Assembly (NCBI RefSeq): GCF_910592395.1
Contig: NC_088311.1
Span: 14,202,501-14,266,500, forward strand
Direction: 5' to 3'
DNA length: 64,000 nt
From: Lineus longissimus
Lineage: Eukaryota > Nemertea > Pilidiophora > Heteronemertea > Lineidae
Of the stretch, positions 31,342-42,930 are shown one piece after another; position 1 is the stretch's first letter; each line of letters starts with the position of its first letter. A model generated the notes under the pieces. It was not told the origin of the DNA and searched no databases. It worked only from the letters and a program-made list of their open reading frames with translations. Position numbers and translations under genes: made by a program.

Positions 31342-34300
31342 CTCTAATCTCCCACTTACCTGTCCCATTCCTGAACCCGGAAAATCATCAGAAAATCCTA
31401 AGTCCAATAAAATGGGGTGGGGTATGGTCGGAAACAGAATGCCCTGGATCAATATTATAATTGTTCTGTCGACTTCCTTGTCACACCCCAGAGCCTGGCA
31501 AAGAATTACACTAGGCCTAATCGGGTGAGGTTACGGATGACCTCAGTGACATAACAATTACGTATTCTCCAAAACAGTATAAGAGAAGTTGGACAGTTCT
31601 TGTGTACTCATTGATGTTTTTGTCAGAGGTTCGATTTGTTAATCGACGAGATGCGTTTGTTTTGGATTTTTTGCTTTGCCATTGGATTTTGGGTCGTGAA
31701 TTCGATGGATAACGGTGACGACGGTGATGGTGGCGGTAATGGTGGGCATGGTGATGGTGGTGACGACGGAGGTAATAATGGTGCGGCTAACGAAGGCCAA
31801 GAAAGGAGACATCTTCATGGCTACAGCTTGAATCAGCGTTTGGACTACGTGGATACTTTTAGGCTGCACCATGCGATGGGCATTGCGCATGCCCGGTCTT
31901 GTCGTTCTTTTGCCGTACATCACCGCATCCATCCAAGGACATTCTCAAGATGGCTAGACCAGTATGAAGAGATGTCGGAACGCCGCGACAGGTGCACCCA
32001 AATTGAGAGGAGACGGCGGAGGATTCGGCAGCATGGCAATGATGAACAAGGTAACTCATTTTTGTCAGGAATTTACGAAAGATGTACAATTTTAAGTGAA
32101 GTAGGCCCATAAGATTAAGGCCTGTACTCACTGACGCGTTTTTCCGCCGCATTTTCACCGCCGGGCGGGGAATCCTTTGTTCACCTAATGAATAACAATT
32201 GATTTCCGCGCCTCGGTGAAAACGCGGCGCAAAAGCGCGACAGTGAGTTCAGGCTTTCACTGTGAAATGAGGTTTTATCCATAGTTCGACATTATTCAGG
32301 GACTCTTCTTAGATTTCAGGCATACTCTACTCTTCTCCCCCTCCGATTCATCCCTTCACCGTCTGCTTGATAGGCCTACCGTTTGTCCTTTTCAGCGTTT
32401 TGGGCAGACATGGAAAATCAGCTCAACGACTGGTTTATTCAACGCCGTCAGCATGGAATTCCAGTGCCGGGATCGATCTCCAGTCACAAGCAGCCAGAGA
32501 ATACAGACAATGGTGGACTAATCTGACGGAGGAACAAAGGCAGCAGACGAGAGCGCAAAGGCCTCGCAATCAGGATTTCCGAGCGTCAGATCACTGGCTG
32601 ACCCGATTCAAAGAAAGGTAAAAACAACGAAGCCATTTCGTAAATTGGTATCTCACTTGGGTTGGGTTCTCTCACAACTTTTGTTCTGCCATAATGGAAT
32701 AATGGGCCCAATGACCAAGAAATGGACAGTAATGGGGGAGTAAGCTACGTTTTTCAAAGCTAAAAGTGGTCTCCTTTTCCTTTCAGAAAAAGAATAAGCC
32801 ATCGAAGAAAGAATAAGGACACGCGAACCCTCCCCGACAACGCTATGGAAATAGCGGCCGTCTATCGTAGGGAAACGTCTCAAATCATCCAAAATGGAAA
32901 TTTCCATGTGATCATCAACATGGATGAAACATTTGTCAACTTTGACATGGTGCCGAAAACCACAATGGCTACAACAGGATCACATTCGATCGACATCAGA
33001 TCTTCAAGAGGGAACGGGAAGATTGGATGCACGGTAACCTTGGCCGTCTCCAGCGATGGACGTAAACTACCAGCTGAGGTCAACTTTAGGGGCTTGGATG
33101 CTGAAGGCGAAGTTATTGCAGAACTGCGAGCCCATGCTCCCCAGAACGTGCGAGTAAGTAAACCTTTTCATTAACTAATCCTGGTTTATTAGCTGTTAGA
33201 TGACCATATCATCTTCAACTGCCAATGGAGCTAGCTCTATGATCTGCCTGTTCCTCGTGTTTAATGGTCTTTTTACGAATCCTGTTCTATTTTTAGAATC
33301 ATTGCAGTACGTTGATCTTTGAAACCATTTCCCAAAGCTATCAGCTGGCTGAGCAACAATACAATCGGAGAATGAGTCATACATTTTCATGAATTGCACC
33401 GATTTATTCTTTATTTCTAAACGAAACGTTTTAATCTTAGGTTACAGGTACTCCGAATGGCTGGGCAAGACATCAGTCATTGATCGATTGGTTGCAAGCC
33501 ATTGTTGTGCCATTTATTGCCGGAGCAACCTTTCTCCTCATCTTGGATCGCTACCCTGCCCATAGACATCATCTGTTTACGGAGGAAATTCCGCGGCAAA
33601 ATGGACAGGATTCGTTCATTCCTGGACGATGCACTTCAATTTTGCAACCTTTGGACTTAACTGTAAATCGCAGTTTTAAATGTCATCTCAGATTGGTGTG
33701 GAAAGCCTGGAAGATTGGACATACCGAAGATGATGGACACTGTGATCAGATTTCCCGCCAGGAAGTAGTACGTATGATCAGTCTCGCCTGGGAAAGAGTG
33801 GCATTCCAAGTGATAGTCAGTGGGTGGAGACTAAGTGGACTTCTTCCGGACGGGAATGACGACCCAGTGATCCCGCATCCAGCAGATGGGGAACTTGAAG
33901 AGGTTAATGATGAGCTTGAGTTTGACCCTGATGACGCTGATGTTGACTTTCATGATGAATAAAACCTTATCAGAATGTTAATCTTCTGTTCAATTTTTTC
34001 TTTAATGCCCATTATCAGGCAGTAGATCACCCTGTTCTTTCGTCCCAGTTCCAATCTAGTGACTTTACCCTTCCATGTCAAAGACGAGGCCACTCTTTTT
34101 AACTACAGGTGATGAAATCAACAATCAGGCCCGATCACAGTTTAAAGACTCCTTGTGGGTGTTCCTAGACCACTTCACTGCTTAACTGCAGAATAGCCAG
34201 GACTCTTCTATAATCACCCTTATTCCATTGGGCAATTGATCGGTTGTAGTAGCTCCCATTGTGTAAATACAGTGTGTTAAATGGTGAACGAATCGCCACA

Positions 34301-34536
34301 GTGATCTTGAGCTGTTACGAAACCGTGACCCTATTGCCCCGGTCGCCCAGCCGCAGTACACGTAAACGACTACGTGACTAGGCAAGATTGTCGTAAAGCC
34401 TTACAGTGTCTATTGTCATGTCACTACTCCAGGCTGTTCCATAAATTGAGCTCTGCCCCAACCAAAATTAGCAATATTCGGACTTAGTCACTTGCGATAG
34501 GGTTTGGAAATGGGACAGGTAAGTGGGAGATTAGAG
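31342..34536 (+). mobile_element. Pogo/CENP-B-type DNA transposon, copy 1 (3195 bp)
   Basis: TIRs start CTCTAATCTCCCACTTACCT at 31342 and the reverse complement ends at 34536. Pairing continues about 28 bp exactly and then loosely to a shared TAAGTCC. TA dinucleotides flank both ends (31340-31341 and 34537-34538), the usual Tc1/mariner/pogo target duplication. It is a diverged relative of the two copies at 42361 and 46305. Confidence 0.85.
31651..33962 (+). pseudogene. Pogo-like DDE_1 transposase, copy 1, four exons
   Basis: Exons fit 31651-32050, 32396-32617, 32787-33153 and 33441-33962, all with GT-AG borders at the same places as in copy 3. Exon 1 has an Asp/Gly-rich run then a psq-like helix-turn-helix (YSLNQRLDYVDTF). 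Exon 2 is a CENP-B-type DNA-binding region. Exon 3 carries INMDETFVNFDMVP with the first catalytic Asp. Exon 4 carries LLILDRYPAHR and TSILQPLDLTVNR with the other two. Exon 2 changes frame near 32470, so the gene is broken once. Catalytic residues are otherwise kept. Confidence 0.7.
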
Positions 34537-36180
34537 TATTTAGATCATAAACACATTTTGGGGATCTCTTAGGTACAATGCCTGATTGGGGCTTGTCTTG
34601 TGAAATCCTTGGGTGAAGTGGCCTTTGTTGGCTGGCCCAAACGGAGGACATTTCACTAGGAATCGATATGTTTGGAGTGTTACAACTATTTCGTCTAAAA
34701 GAGGTTTAGGTCATTTAATTTACATTGTCTTAAATTGTGGGTTGCCACGGTATTTTAGAGATGATTTCGGATTCTCAGTATCAAACCTTGGAGCAATATT
34801 TTATTCTTGATCTTGTCCAGATCCAGGTTATGCACGCGCTAGTAATTAGGCTGCAACACTTTATTACTGGATACCATAATTATCAACTCTACTGGACGGC
34901 TGATCATGTCTATTGTGATTTTGACACCTCACTAGCTATCCTATCACTGGAACAATGCCACTTATTATTTGTTGTGGTAATTGTATAAATATGATCTCAG
35001 TATCACTTCTAGGAGCAATTAGGCATCTCTGTTTACGATAGATTTGCGTCAGAGGTCGTCTTTAATTGTCACCTCCTTTTCTTCATGTTGAGTATAGCCT
35101 ATTAAGGTTACACCAACTCACTATTTAGATAATTGGTTTGTGAGAAGTCGATTATGATCTTTTGCAAACAAGTCAATTATATTTTGGAACTTTCTAGAAG
35201 CTTTCCTAATATCTTGTGTTCGGACACGCATTTTATAATTACCGGAAACAACCAAGTGGTGCTCTGGACCACCTTCGTTATGGTGGACACTAGCTCTGAT
35301 TGGCGGAGTTAGGATATTCCGGGGGTGTCACGTGGGCGCGAAGGGTTTGATAAGGGAGTTTTTAGGATCATCTAGGGAAGTTTGTGGGATCACCGAGAGT
35401 TTTGATAGGACCATCTAGAGTTTTAGGAATCATCTAGAGTTTTTATGAGCACCATCTAGCCAGTTTTGGAGATCGTCTCGTTGATACCACTTGTGAAGTT
35501 CAAACCATATTTTATACAACTTTGGATACCTGCCTCAAAAAAAAAAGGTAAGACCACATTTGGTCCATTCTGATTTTCGTTTTTGAATTGTACTCGCGAT
35601 TGAAATATATTATGTGATGTTTATATAAGTCGTTGCGTTAATTGTGTGTTTGGAACGAGAGAGGTTGGTTTGTCACTTAGTGTATCGCCACGGCACTAAG
35701 GGGGCAAGATCTACTATAAGAACACCTGGTCATTTCGAGGGCGCTTATCCCTTCGAGAGACTAGCGATTCGTAACATAAACGCTGAATTCCTTAAACTAG
35801 CATTCCATTATAGCTGACGCTGTGCTGGTCGTGTAATTATATTGTGCGTTAATCGTTCGTATTCCTTCTATTGCGTATGCGCGTTCGTGATAAGACTTTA
35901 TCCGCCCTGACTATCCATGTGTGTTATTCTTCGTTGCATGTTTCGTGTTTTATTGCGTATCATATTCTAAATATCCTGATAGGATCGTGATTGTTCTTTG
36001 TATTCATCGTATTATATAATGGTATCTTTAAACCAATTAAACTGACCAAAAGTAAAGATTCAGAGGATCGGTCGGTTAGGAAAGCAAGCTGGATCACAAG
36101 ATAGAAAAAAGATCAGATGCCAGAGTAATGGGTGTCGGGAGAAGTTCGACAAGGTAGGCTAAGTTTATTTATTTTTAGTT
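34537..36180. other. Non-coding stretch with a short-unit repeat
   Basis: No gene is seen. At 35340-35480 a unit of about 24 bp (GATCATCTAG.GAGTTTT type) repeats four to five times with changes. The rest (35480-36130) could be part of an LTR, but no edges are found. Confidence 0.35.
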
Positions 36181-36351
36181 TTAGTGTCGGGGGTGATTAA
36201 ATAGGGTGATAGTCCTACTCCTAGAATAGATACATCGACCGCACAAACATATTTCTCCACAAGAGCATACTTGTTTAGCGATGCGCACTGAACAGAACAC
36301 GGCAAAATGATCTGGGGGCAAAGAAGGGCTAACTCGTGTGTTAGAGACCAG
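36181..36351 (-). mobile_element. LINE endonuclease fragment, distal part
   Basis: A leftward frame with PPDHFAVFCSVRIAK continues the endonuclease reading that stops at the Harbinger right edge (38978). The two parts are separated only by the Harbinger element and its CAG duplication. Confidence 0.55.
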
Positions 36352-36664
36352 GGCCCAATTCAAAAAAAGCATTCTAACTTAGCATAATACTAGGCCTTAT
36401 AATGATTCTAAAACCCTAGTTACATACTTGTTAGCAATCAACTTATTTCTATTCCATAAAACCATTCTAAGAAGCATTCTTACTAGTTGCTTGCTTAGAC
36501 TTGGCTAGAATGGTGTCTGCATGGGACAACCACAAAACCACAGGGTCAATTTCTCCGAACAATAGGTAGTGACAGGGAGAAAGCTAAATTTAGAGCAGGG
36601 TGAGGGCTGTGTTGGTCAAGGCATTTCAGTGTATTCTATAGGCCCTGTACAGAAAGTGTTCAAA

Positions 36665-37646
36665 ATGGCGACTTCAGCTAATGCCGCATCAGGGAAGAGA
36701 CCACGAAAGCCAAATTATTCGGCGCAAGAAAATATGTTTATGGCCGAATGTTACGAGGAATTCAAGGACACACTAGACAGCCAACACAAGGATGCTAACA
36801 CCAATGCCCGGAAAAATAAAGCATGGGAAAGCGTACTTAATCAGCACAAGGCAAGATTCCCCAATGTGTCGAGATCTTTGGATGACTTGAAAACAAAACT
36901 CTCCAAACTGAAAATGGAGTCTCGTACAAAGCTGAATGAGAAGAAGTCTCGGACCAAGACTGGTGGTGGAAAGCCAACATCCGATCCCACCCCCGCCCAG
37001 CAAAAGATCATTGATCATTGTGAGGAAACCCCGGGGTTCAAAGGACTGGAAGGAGTCGAAACGCCAGCATGCCAAACTGCTGCAGCATCAGTTGCACAGG
37101 ACAGTTCAGGTAGGAGTGTTTGCAAATACATGTAACACAGTTTGGTACCAAGTAGGCATTATTTAATTCAAACCTGAAATTTGCAGAGGTCTATCAGGTA
37201 ACATCATCAGAGTAACTTACAAAGCGCTAAATCTAATTACTCCATCCTTGCAGTATTTACATTGATACTGTGTTCATGAGTATCATTTTGAATGAATTTT
37301 AGGCATGATACTCAGTATAACATTAATTAAGAATGCTTTGAACCCTATCTTTTACACTGTAGGTGATGATGATAGCGGCCTCTCTAATCCAGCCATAGTG
37401 CCGGCAGTTCATGCAACAGTGTCATCTGGCAGTTCGGAAATTCAACCAGGCAAGGTTCCAAGGAAGTATGCCTCATTTGATGATTTAGTGGATATTGAGA
37501 GAGCAAATGCACTTCTTAAGCAAGAAAATCTTCGTTTAAAACAAAAGAAATTAAAACTGCAGATTGAACTTTTGGAACGTAAAGTAAATGCAAGCACGCC
37601 TAAAGATGACAGTGATAGTCATTCACCAGTATATTTCCAATTGTAA
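36665..37646 (+). CDS. Harbinger Myb/SANT-like protein, two exons, 242 aa
   Basis: The start ATG 36665 (MATSANAAS) gives exon 1 36665-37109 and exon 2 37363-37646, with GT-AG borders that keep the frame. Residues 15-85 form a trihelical Myb/SANT-like domain (NYSAQENMFMAECYEEF, W.SVLNQHKARFP, LKTKLSKLKMESR). The C-terminus is a Leu-rich coiled coil (ANALLKQENLRLKQKKLKLQ). In Harbinger elements this partner binds the TIRs and brings the nuclease into the nucleus. No break is seen. Confidence 0.8.
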
Positions 37647-37742
37647 TGTAGGAAGTTTGCCTCAAGTCAAAACATTAAATCACTGTCAAATCATTAAATG
37701 TTCTTTTTCATTTATCTTCATTATCAAGAACCTATTCCAGAA

Positions 37743-38772
37743 TTAAGTTTGGAATCTATTTTGTATAAATAATGCTCGTGCTCTATGTCCGTTTAACTGT
37801 CCTGTGTATTCGACCAAATCCGGTTGTGGCTGCCCTGGTTCGATATCCTCAACCTCTGGCTCATTTCGATCGACTGCTATGTTGTGAAGCACTGCTGTTG
37901 CCGCTATCACTTTGCATGTATCCTCACGATTCCTCAGATGACTTTCAAGGTGTGTGGAACCTTCTCTTCCATCTTCCGATAGTTTGCTCTATCAAAACTC
38001 GAGTACGCTTATGAGCTGAATTATAACGTCGTTCAGATGCTGTTTGTGGGTTCAGAAGAGGAGTCATGAGCCAGCTGCGGCAAGGATACCCGCTATCTCC
38101 AAGAATGAAGGCATCAACAGCCCCACCCTCCATGAGATCCCATACTTGGCTAGTTCTCAATATCCTGCTATCGTGAGCTCCTCCAGGCCATCGTGCCACG
38201 ATATTTGTGAATTTTCCCTTGTGATCACAGATAACTTGTACATTAATCGAATGATATCCTTTTCTGTTCACATAGTCAGCTTCGTGAAGGTGGGGAGTGG
38301 CGATCCAAATGTGAGTCCCATCAACGCAACCAATCACACCTGGGAAGTGTACGTTTCTCATCCTGTAGAATCCATCCTTGATGTGGGCCGTATTTTCTGC
38401 ATTAGGAAATTTCACATAATCACCAATCCTTGCTGCAAGAGCATCTGATACACGATGAATCGCACGCCAAGCAGTTTGCTGGGACACTTGCAAAGGGTCC
38501 CCAACAACATATTGGAAAGTGCCCGTTGCGTAGTATTGCAGGGCTATCATTACCTGTTGGAATGGTAATAAGGCATGATTTCTCCTGGTAGGATGGGTAA
38601 TGTCATTTTTTACAATGTCACTTATCAGCAATATGCCTTCTCTGGAAAATCGGTATCGTTTTACCAGTTCCGCATCATCAAAAATGTCCAACGGATTCCT
38701 TCTATCACGAAACACTCGTTCCCGCCGCATTGCTCTGCGGAGTTCCACAATTTCTAAGATTCTCCTGGCCAT
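37743..38772 (-). pseudogene. HARBI1-type transposase with one frameshift
   Basis: The ATG is at 38772. The frame carries the N-terminal helices (DIFDDAELVKRYRFSREGIL), then GVIGCVDGTHIWIATP (first Asp), FILGDSGYPCRSWLMTP (second Asp) and the RVLIEQTIGRWKRRF block with the catalytic Glu. It ends early at 37945 because of a one-base shift. The other frame continues the expected C-terminus to a TAA at 37743-37745. All three catalytic acids are present, so only the tail is affected. Confidence 0.85.
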
Positions 38773-38977
38773 CCTTACACCTCGGAGGTATGAGCAGAAA
38801 TGACTTAGAATGATACCAGTGATTTAGAAGTACTCCAGACCTACTCTAACTTTAGCATGGAACTTAGAAATATACTAGGCTTAGAATGGTTTTATGGAAT
38901 AGATATAGTATGCAACTAGAGATAGAATGAAGTTTAGCAACCAACTAGGGCTTAGAATGCTTTTATGGAATTGGGCC

Positions 38978-39740
38978 CAGGGTACATTGTGACACTACTA
39001 AATCTAGAATATGTCCCTTGATATGAATTGGTTCATTGACACTCGGGACTTGATTGAATGTACCCAGTAATCGTTGGAACTTCAATACGCACGGATCCTT
39101 TGTCCTATCCATATCAATATTGAAATCGCCTGTTATAACGAAATGATTCATTAATGGCACCACAGTTTTCAGGAGAGAAGAAAACTCGTCTATGAAAGGT
39201 CCCATATTTCGTAGGTGTGGGTCTGGTCTGTATATAGCGATTACTCGTAGGGTCTTGGAATGCCTTGTAGCTGACACATCAAGGTATTCAAAGTGCTCAA
39301 AAGTCGGGGTATGATGCCGTGTGCATCCAACGCCATCCCGTAATAAGATAGCCACACCCCACCTGACCCTGTTGTAAATGACTGATGATGGAATCGAAAT
39401 CCGGGCAGACCCCTTTCCACATTGGATATTGTAATGTCATCCGTATAATTTCCCCAAAGCAAAGTTTCTGTGAGCACTATAATGGCTTCGCCATGGCTTA
39501 ATGCCGATTCATTCAAACTCGTCACATTTTCATTAACTGACCTTTCATTCAATGTCATTAACTTTTGACACACTTCAGTACTTCCACTTCGCCTGTTCCT
39601 TCGGATGTGTGATCCTGCACGTTTCCCCCTCCTAGTGTAGATCCATTTGTACATTGTATGTGTAAAGCTCCTTTAAACAGCTCGCTAATCCTGGTGAAAC
39701 AAGCGACGCAAAAACACAGCTCTTCTGATGTAACTGTGCT
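38978..39740 (-). mobile_element. CR1-like LINE endonuclease fragment, proximal part
   Basis: Reading leftward: EAIIVLTETLL, GVWLSYYGMALD, then MNHFVITGDFNIDMDR and HIKGHILDLVVSQ. This is an apurinic-type endonuclease of the same general class as the LINE at 10760-13310. Frame changes occur near 39300. The Harbinger element interrupts it at 38978. Confidence 0.65.
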
Positions 39741-41490
39741 CACTTTCAGAATAAGACATTGTTAGTGGGAAAATTCAATCCACTGTAACCCCTGATCTTC
39801 TCTGGATGGAATAAAAAGCTTTTTCACTGTATTTCTAAGGAGCTCCCCTACGTTCGAGGAAACTCAATATAACATTTTCATCCAATCATCTATCTCACAG
39901 TGGTGGTGATGTTGTAAAAGGCACCTTTCTACTGGACTCTTATTTTAAACAGGGCCATTCACCACATTTACGGTCAACATGGTTAAGCGAGATAAGTCAG
40001 GTTTGAATATCCCTGATAGACCCTTGTCAAATTGCTTACTAAAAAGCGTTCAATTAAGTGTATCATACTTATATTGATTTTATTATCTTGCATCATGTGT
40101 ATGTATTATTATTTTCTGTGTCATTGATTCATTGATGCATTATTCCCTTTTTAGGAGGTTTGAATATTTAATGAGTAATAACAAATATTATACTTAAACT
40201 CATTAAGATAAGTTGAGCTTGTTTTGGCACTTTTCAAACTATGCGATTAACCAAAAGTAACTAAGCTAATCAACAATCGATGCTGAATATACTTTGGAGC
40301 AGGATTTGTATCATATTAAAAATAAGTTTTCTGTTTGTAAGGCCGATTGCAAATACGCATGCGCCAAATCATGTCCTAGATATTGCCCTCTAACACTTCG
40401 TCGTCTGCTTGGTCTACTTCAAAAACAATAGTTGTAGGCCTAAGCCAAGTCGCTAATCAAGTGTTCTACATACTAGCTCGTAAATATGAAGAGTTTCATC
40501 TCAAAACGAGATATACGCGTGTTTTGTAATGTTTAGAAAGACTGCTTCGAAGTTTAAAATTCAACTGAAAATTCATTGGAAAAATTTGGACATTTCATAT
40601 CATAAACACTTTGCTATTGTCCTGAATGTTCTGAAATTTGAAAGACGGACCAGACATCGAATGGGCCTTGCCGAGGTACGCAATTGTTTGGTTCACTATA
40701 AAATGTTGGAAATAGCGCGTATTATCTCGTTTTGCGATGAAACTCTTAATATGTATCAATTTATTAACCCTAAAGTTCAGTATGTCCTTTATTGGCAACT
40801 TGAAATGATAAATCATAATGTCGTTATGAATGCATGTTTTCACTTACTTGTAATTAAACGAATACGTTGAGCATTTGCTTAAGCCAAGGAAGCCACATGA
40901 CTCATCTCCGTCTTTCACCTTCTTCTTGTCAACACGCACACGTGACACTGCACGACTCTTCTTCACGATCTCGATTGGGACGTTCTTGCAACAGAAATTG
41001 CCTCTAAATGGAATAGATCATTAACATGAATGATAATGACGTGAATGTCAGTTACTAAGAAGTCGCTTTACCATCATTGATCATGAACAGAAATACATTG
41101 CAAAATCTTAGAAAGTACGTAATTTGAATGCGGGGAGGGAGAGACATACACTAGTGGGAGGCTTTTTACGACCTAGATACGGTTCGTGGGCATCTCGGCG
41201 TAAAATAACAAATATCTTGGAAAGAACTGTCCGAATCACTTATGTGGAAAAAGGCCTCACTCGTCCTCTCCCATCAGATGTAAAATATAGAGATATTGAT
41301 AATACTATTTCATGTGAGGCGATACAATTTGACAAATGGTTGCCGTCACATTGTGTGACAGGGTGAAAGGCAGAGTGAGAATACACTAATAGTTGGCTTT
41401 TTTCGACTTATTCACGGTTTCTCTAACTTTTTCCTGATTTATCCGACATTGTCCCATCCCCCCCTACTTTGTCCAAAAGGTCGGATTTCC
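39741..41490. other. Non-coding stretch
   Basis: About 1.7 kb, AT-rich, no gene recognised. The open frame at 40529-40870 has no family features. Confidence 0.3.
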
Positions 41491-41499
41491 ATAAAACCT

Positions 41500-42073
41500 G
41501 CGAAAAATAGTAATAATAATAATAATAATAATACATGTAAATTGTTATTTGTAAAGCGCCTGTATCACTTGAAACAAATGTTCACCGGCGCTGGTGAGCT
41601 CTATTGAAAAGAAAGGTCTTGACCTCTTTGCGAAAGGTTGAGACATCCGATGTAGCTCTCAGAGTGGGGGGGGGGGGGGGGGGGGGGGGAAGAGAGTTCC
41701 ACAGTTGAGGTGCTAAAGTGGCGAATGCTCGACCTCCAAATGTTTTCAATCTATATTTCCTGCAAGTGGCTAGCACCGGAGTAATGTGGGATCGCCGCGG
41801 GGTCCTGGTGATAAGACGCGCTGCACGGTTTTGCACAAGCTGAAACTTATGTAGTGATTTCTCGGAAATTACGGCGAGACTGCTGTTACAATAGTCTAGC
41901 CTGGACAGGACAAGGGATTGTGCCAGGCTCTTTGTTGCTTCAGTTGTAAGCTGTCTCCTGACCAGACCAATATTCCTCAGATGGTAAGAAGCCGCGCGCA
42001 CGACGCTTGACACATGAGGATCCATTGACAGATTCGAATCGAACAGAACGAACAGTAGGCCATTAAAGATCAA
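41500..42073 (-). mobile_element. 5'-truncated CR1-like LINE with (AAT)n tail
   Basis: The leftward frame encodes the C-terminal part of a LINE reverse transcriptase (VLSRLDYCNSSLAVI, RAARLITRTPRRSHITPVL, FATLAPQLWNSLP). The element 3' end lies at a (AAT)n microsatellite (41508-41533). A G24 run (41666-41689) adds prolines. An internal deletion follows HITPVL. The 5' end is lost near 42070. Confidence 0.7.
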
Positions 42074-42360
42074 AGGCCTCTGTTAAATGGAGTTAGTGAG
42101 GTGTTATGCAAACACCCAGAGTGACCCAAGCTTTCATTGAAATCTTAAATTTATCAAATTTGTTTGCAAACATTACGTTTCTCTGCCCTTGATAGTTTTA
42201 GCCCTTTTGTTTGGTCCATTTTATCAAGATTGTCTAAGGTATATAACGGGTTAGCCGTTCAGTTTGTGTATCTTTGGAATATTTCCTCCCCACGAAAGAA
42301 ATAAAAGATGAAATATTGTGCTCCGTCGCCTTTGGGAACGAGACAATTCGCCAGCAAATA

Positions 42361-42896
42361 CTGTCTTCTCCCACTTAACCGAGCGCCAGGAAAATGGCTC
42401 GAAAATGACTAAGTCCAGAAACATGGCAGTCTGTAGTTTTTTACGGGTGGGCTGCAAACATTCAATATGACAGCCAATTATAGTAATCAATGGATATAGG
42501 AAGACAACCCTGTAAATGTTGTCAATTCAATAACGCCTGGTCGCGGCCAGATCCAGTAATCCCTGCAGTTAGGGTGATGATTATTGAAGTTACGTAAGTC
42601 TATTACAAGTCCATGTAAATGGTTGAGCGATCCAGAGTTTTTCAAATGAATTTATTTTATCTGATCGATTATGGAATCGTTTTCTTGTAGGGGAAATCCA
42701 ATGAAGGGAACTTTCGTGTCAAATGTCATAATTGTTGACTACCATCTTGCTTTGACCACGTTCATCTGGTAAGATGCACGCAATCCGATGGATTTTGAGG
42801 GTAGGCCTAGAAGGCACCCTGATGATCTTAACGTATGGAATGGAGTATGGAGATGATGTTGACAGCCCTGACCCTGATACCACTACTGATGATGAC

Positions 42897-42930
<34 letters not shown>

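Larger units (their letters stand above)
36352..38977. mobile_element. PIF/Harbinger DNA transposon (2626 bp), nearly intact
   Basis: Ends GGCCCAATTC...GAATTGGGCC with TIRs of about 27 bp (GGCCCAATTC.A.AAA.AGCATTCTAA), flanked by the 3-bp duplication CAG (36349-36351 and 38978-38980). It has the two convergent genes expected of the superfamily: a Myb/SANT-like protein (+) and a HARBI1-type nuclease (-). Sub-terminal regions repeat TTAGAATG/CATTCTAA words. Confidence 0.9.

Noticed and set aside
40529-40870. 113-codon plus-strand frame
   Set aside because: No family features and AT-rich composition; likely chance.
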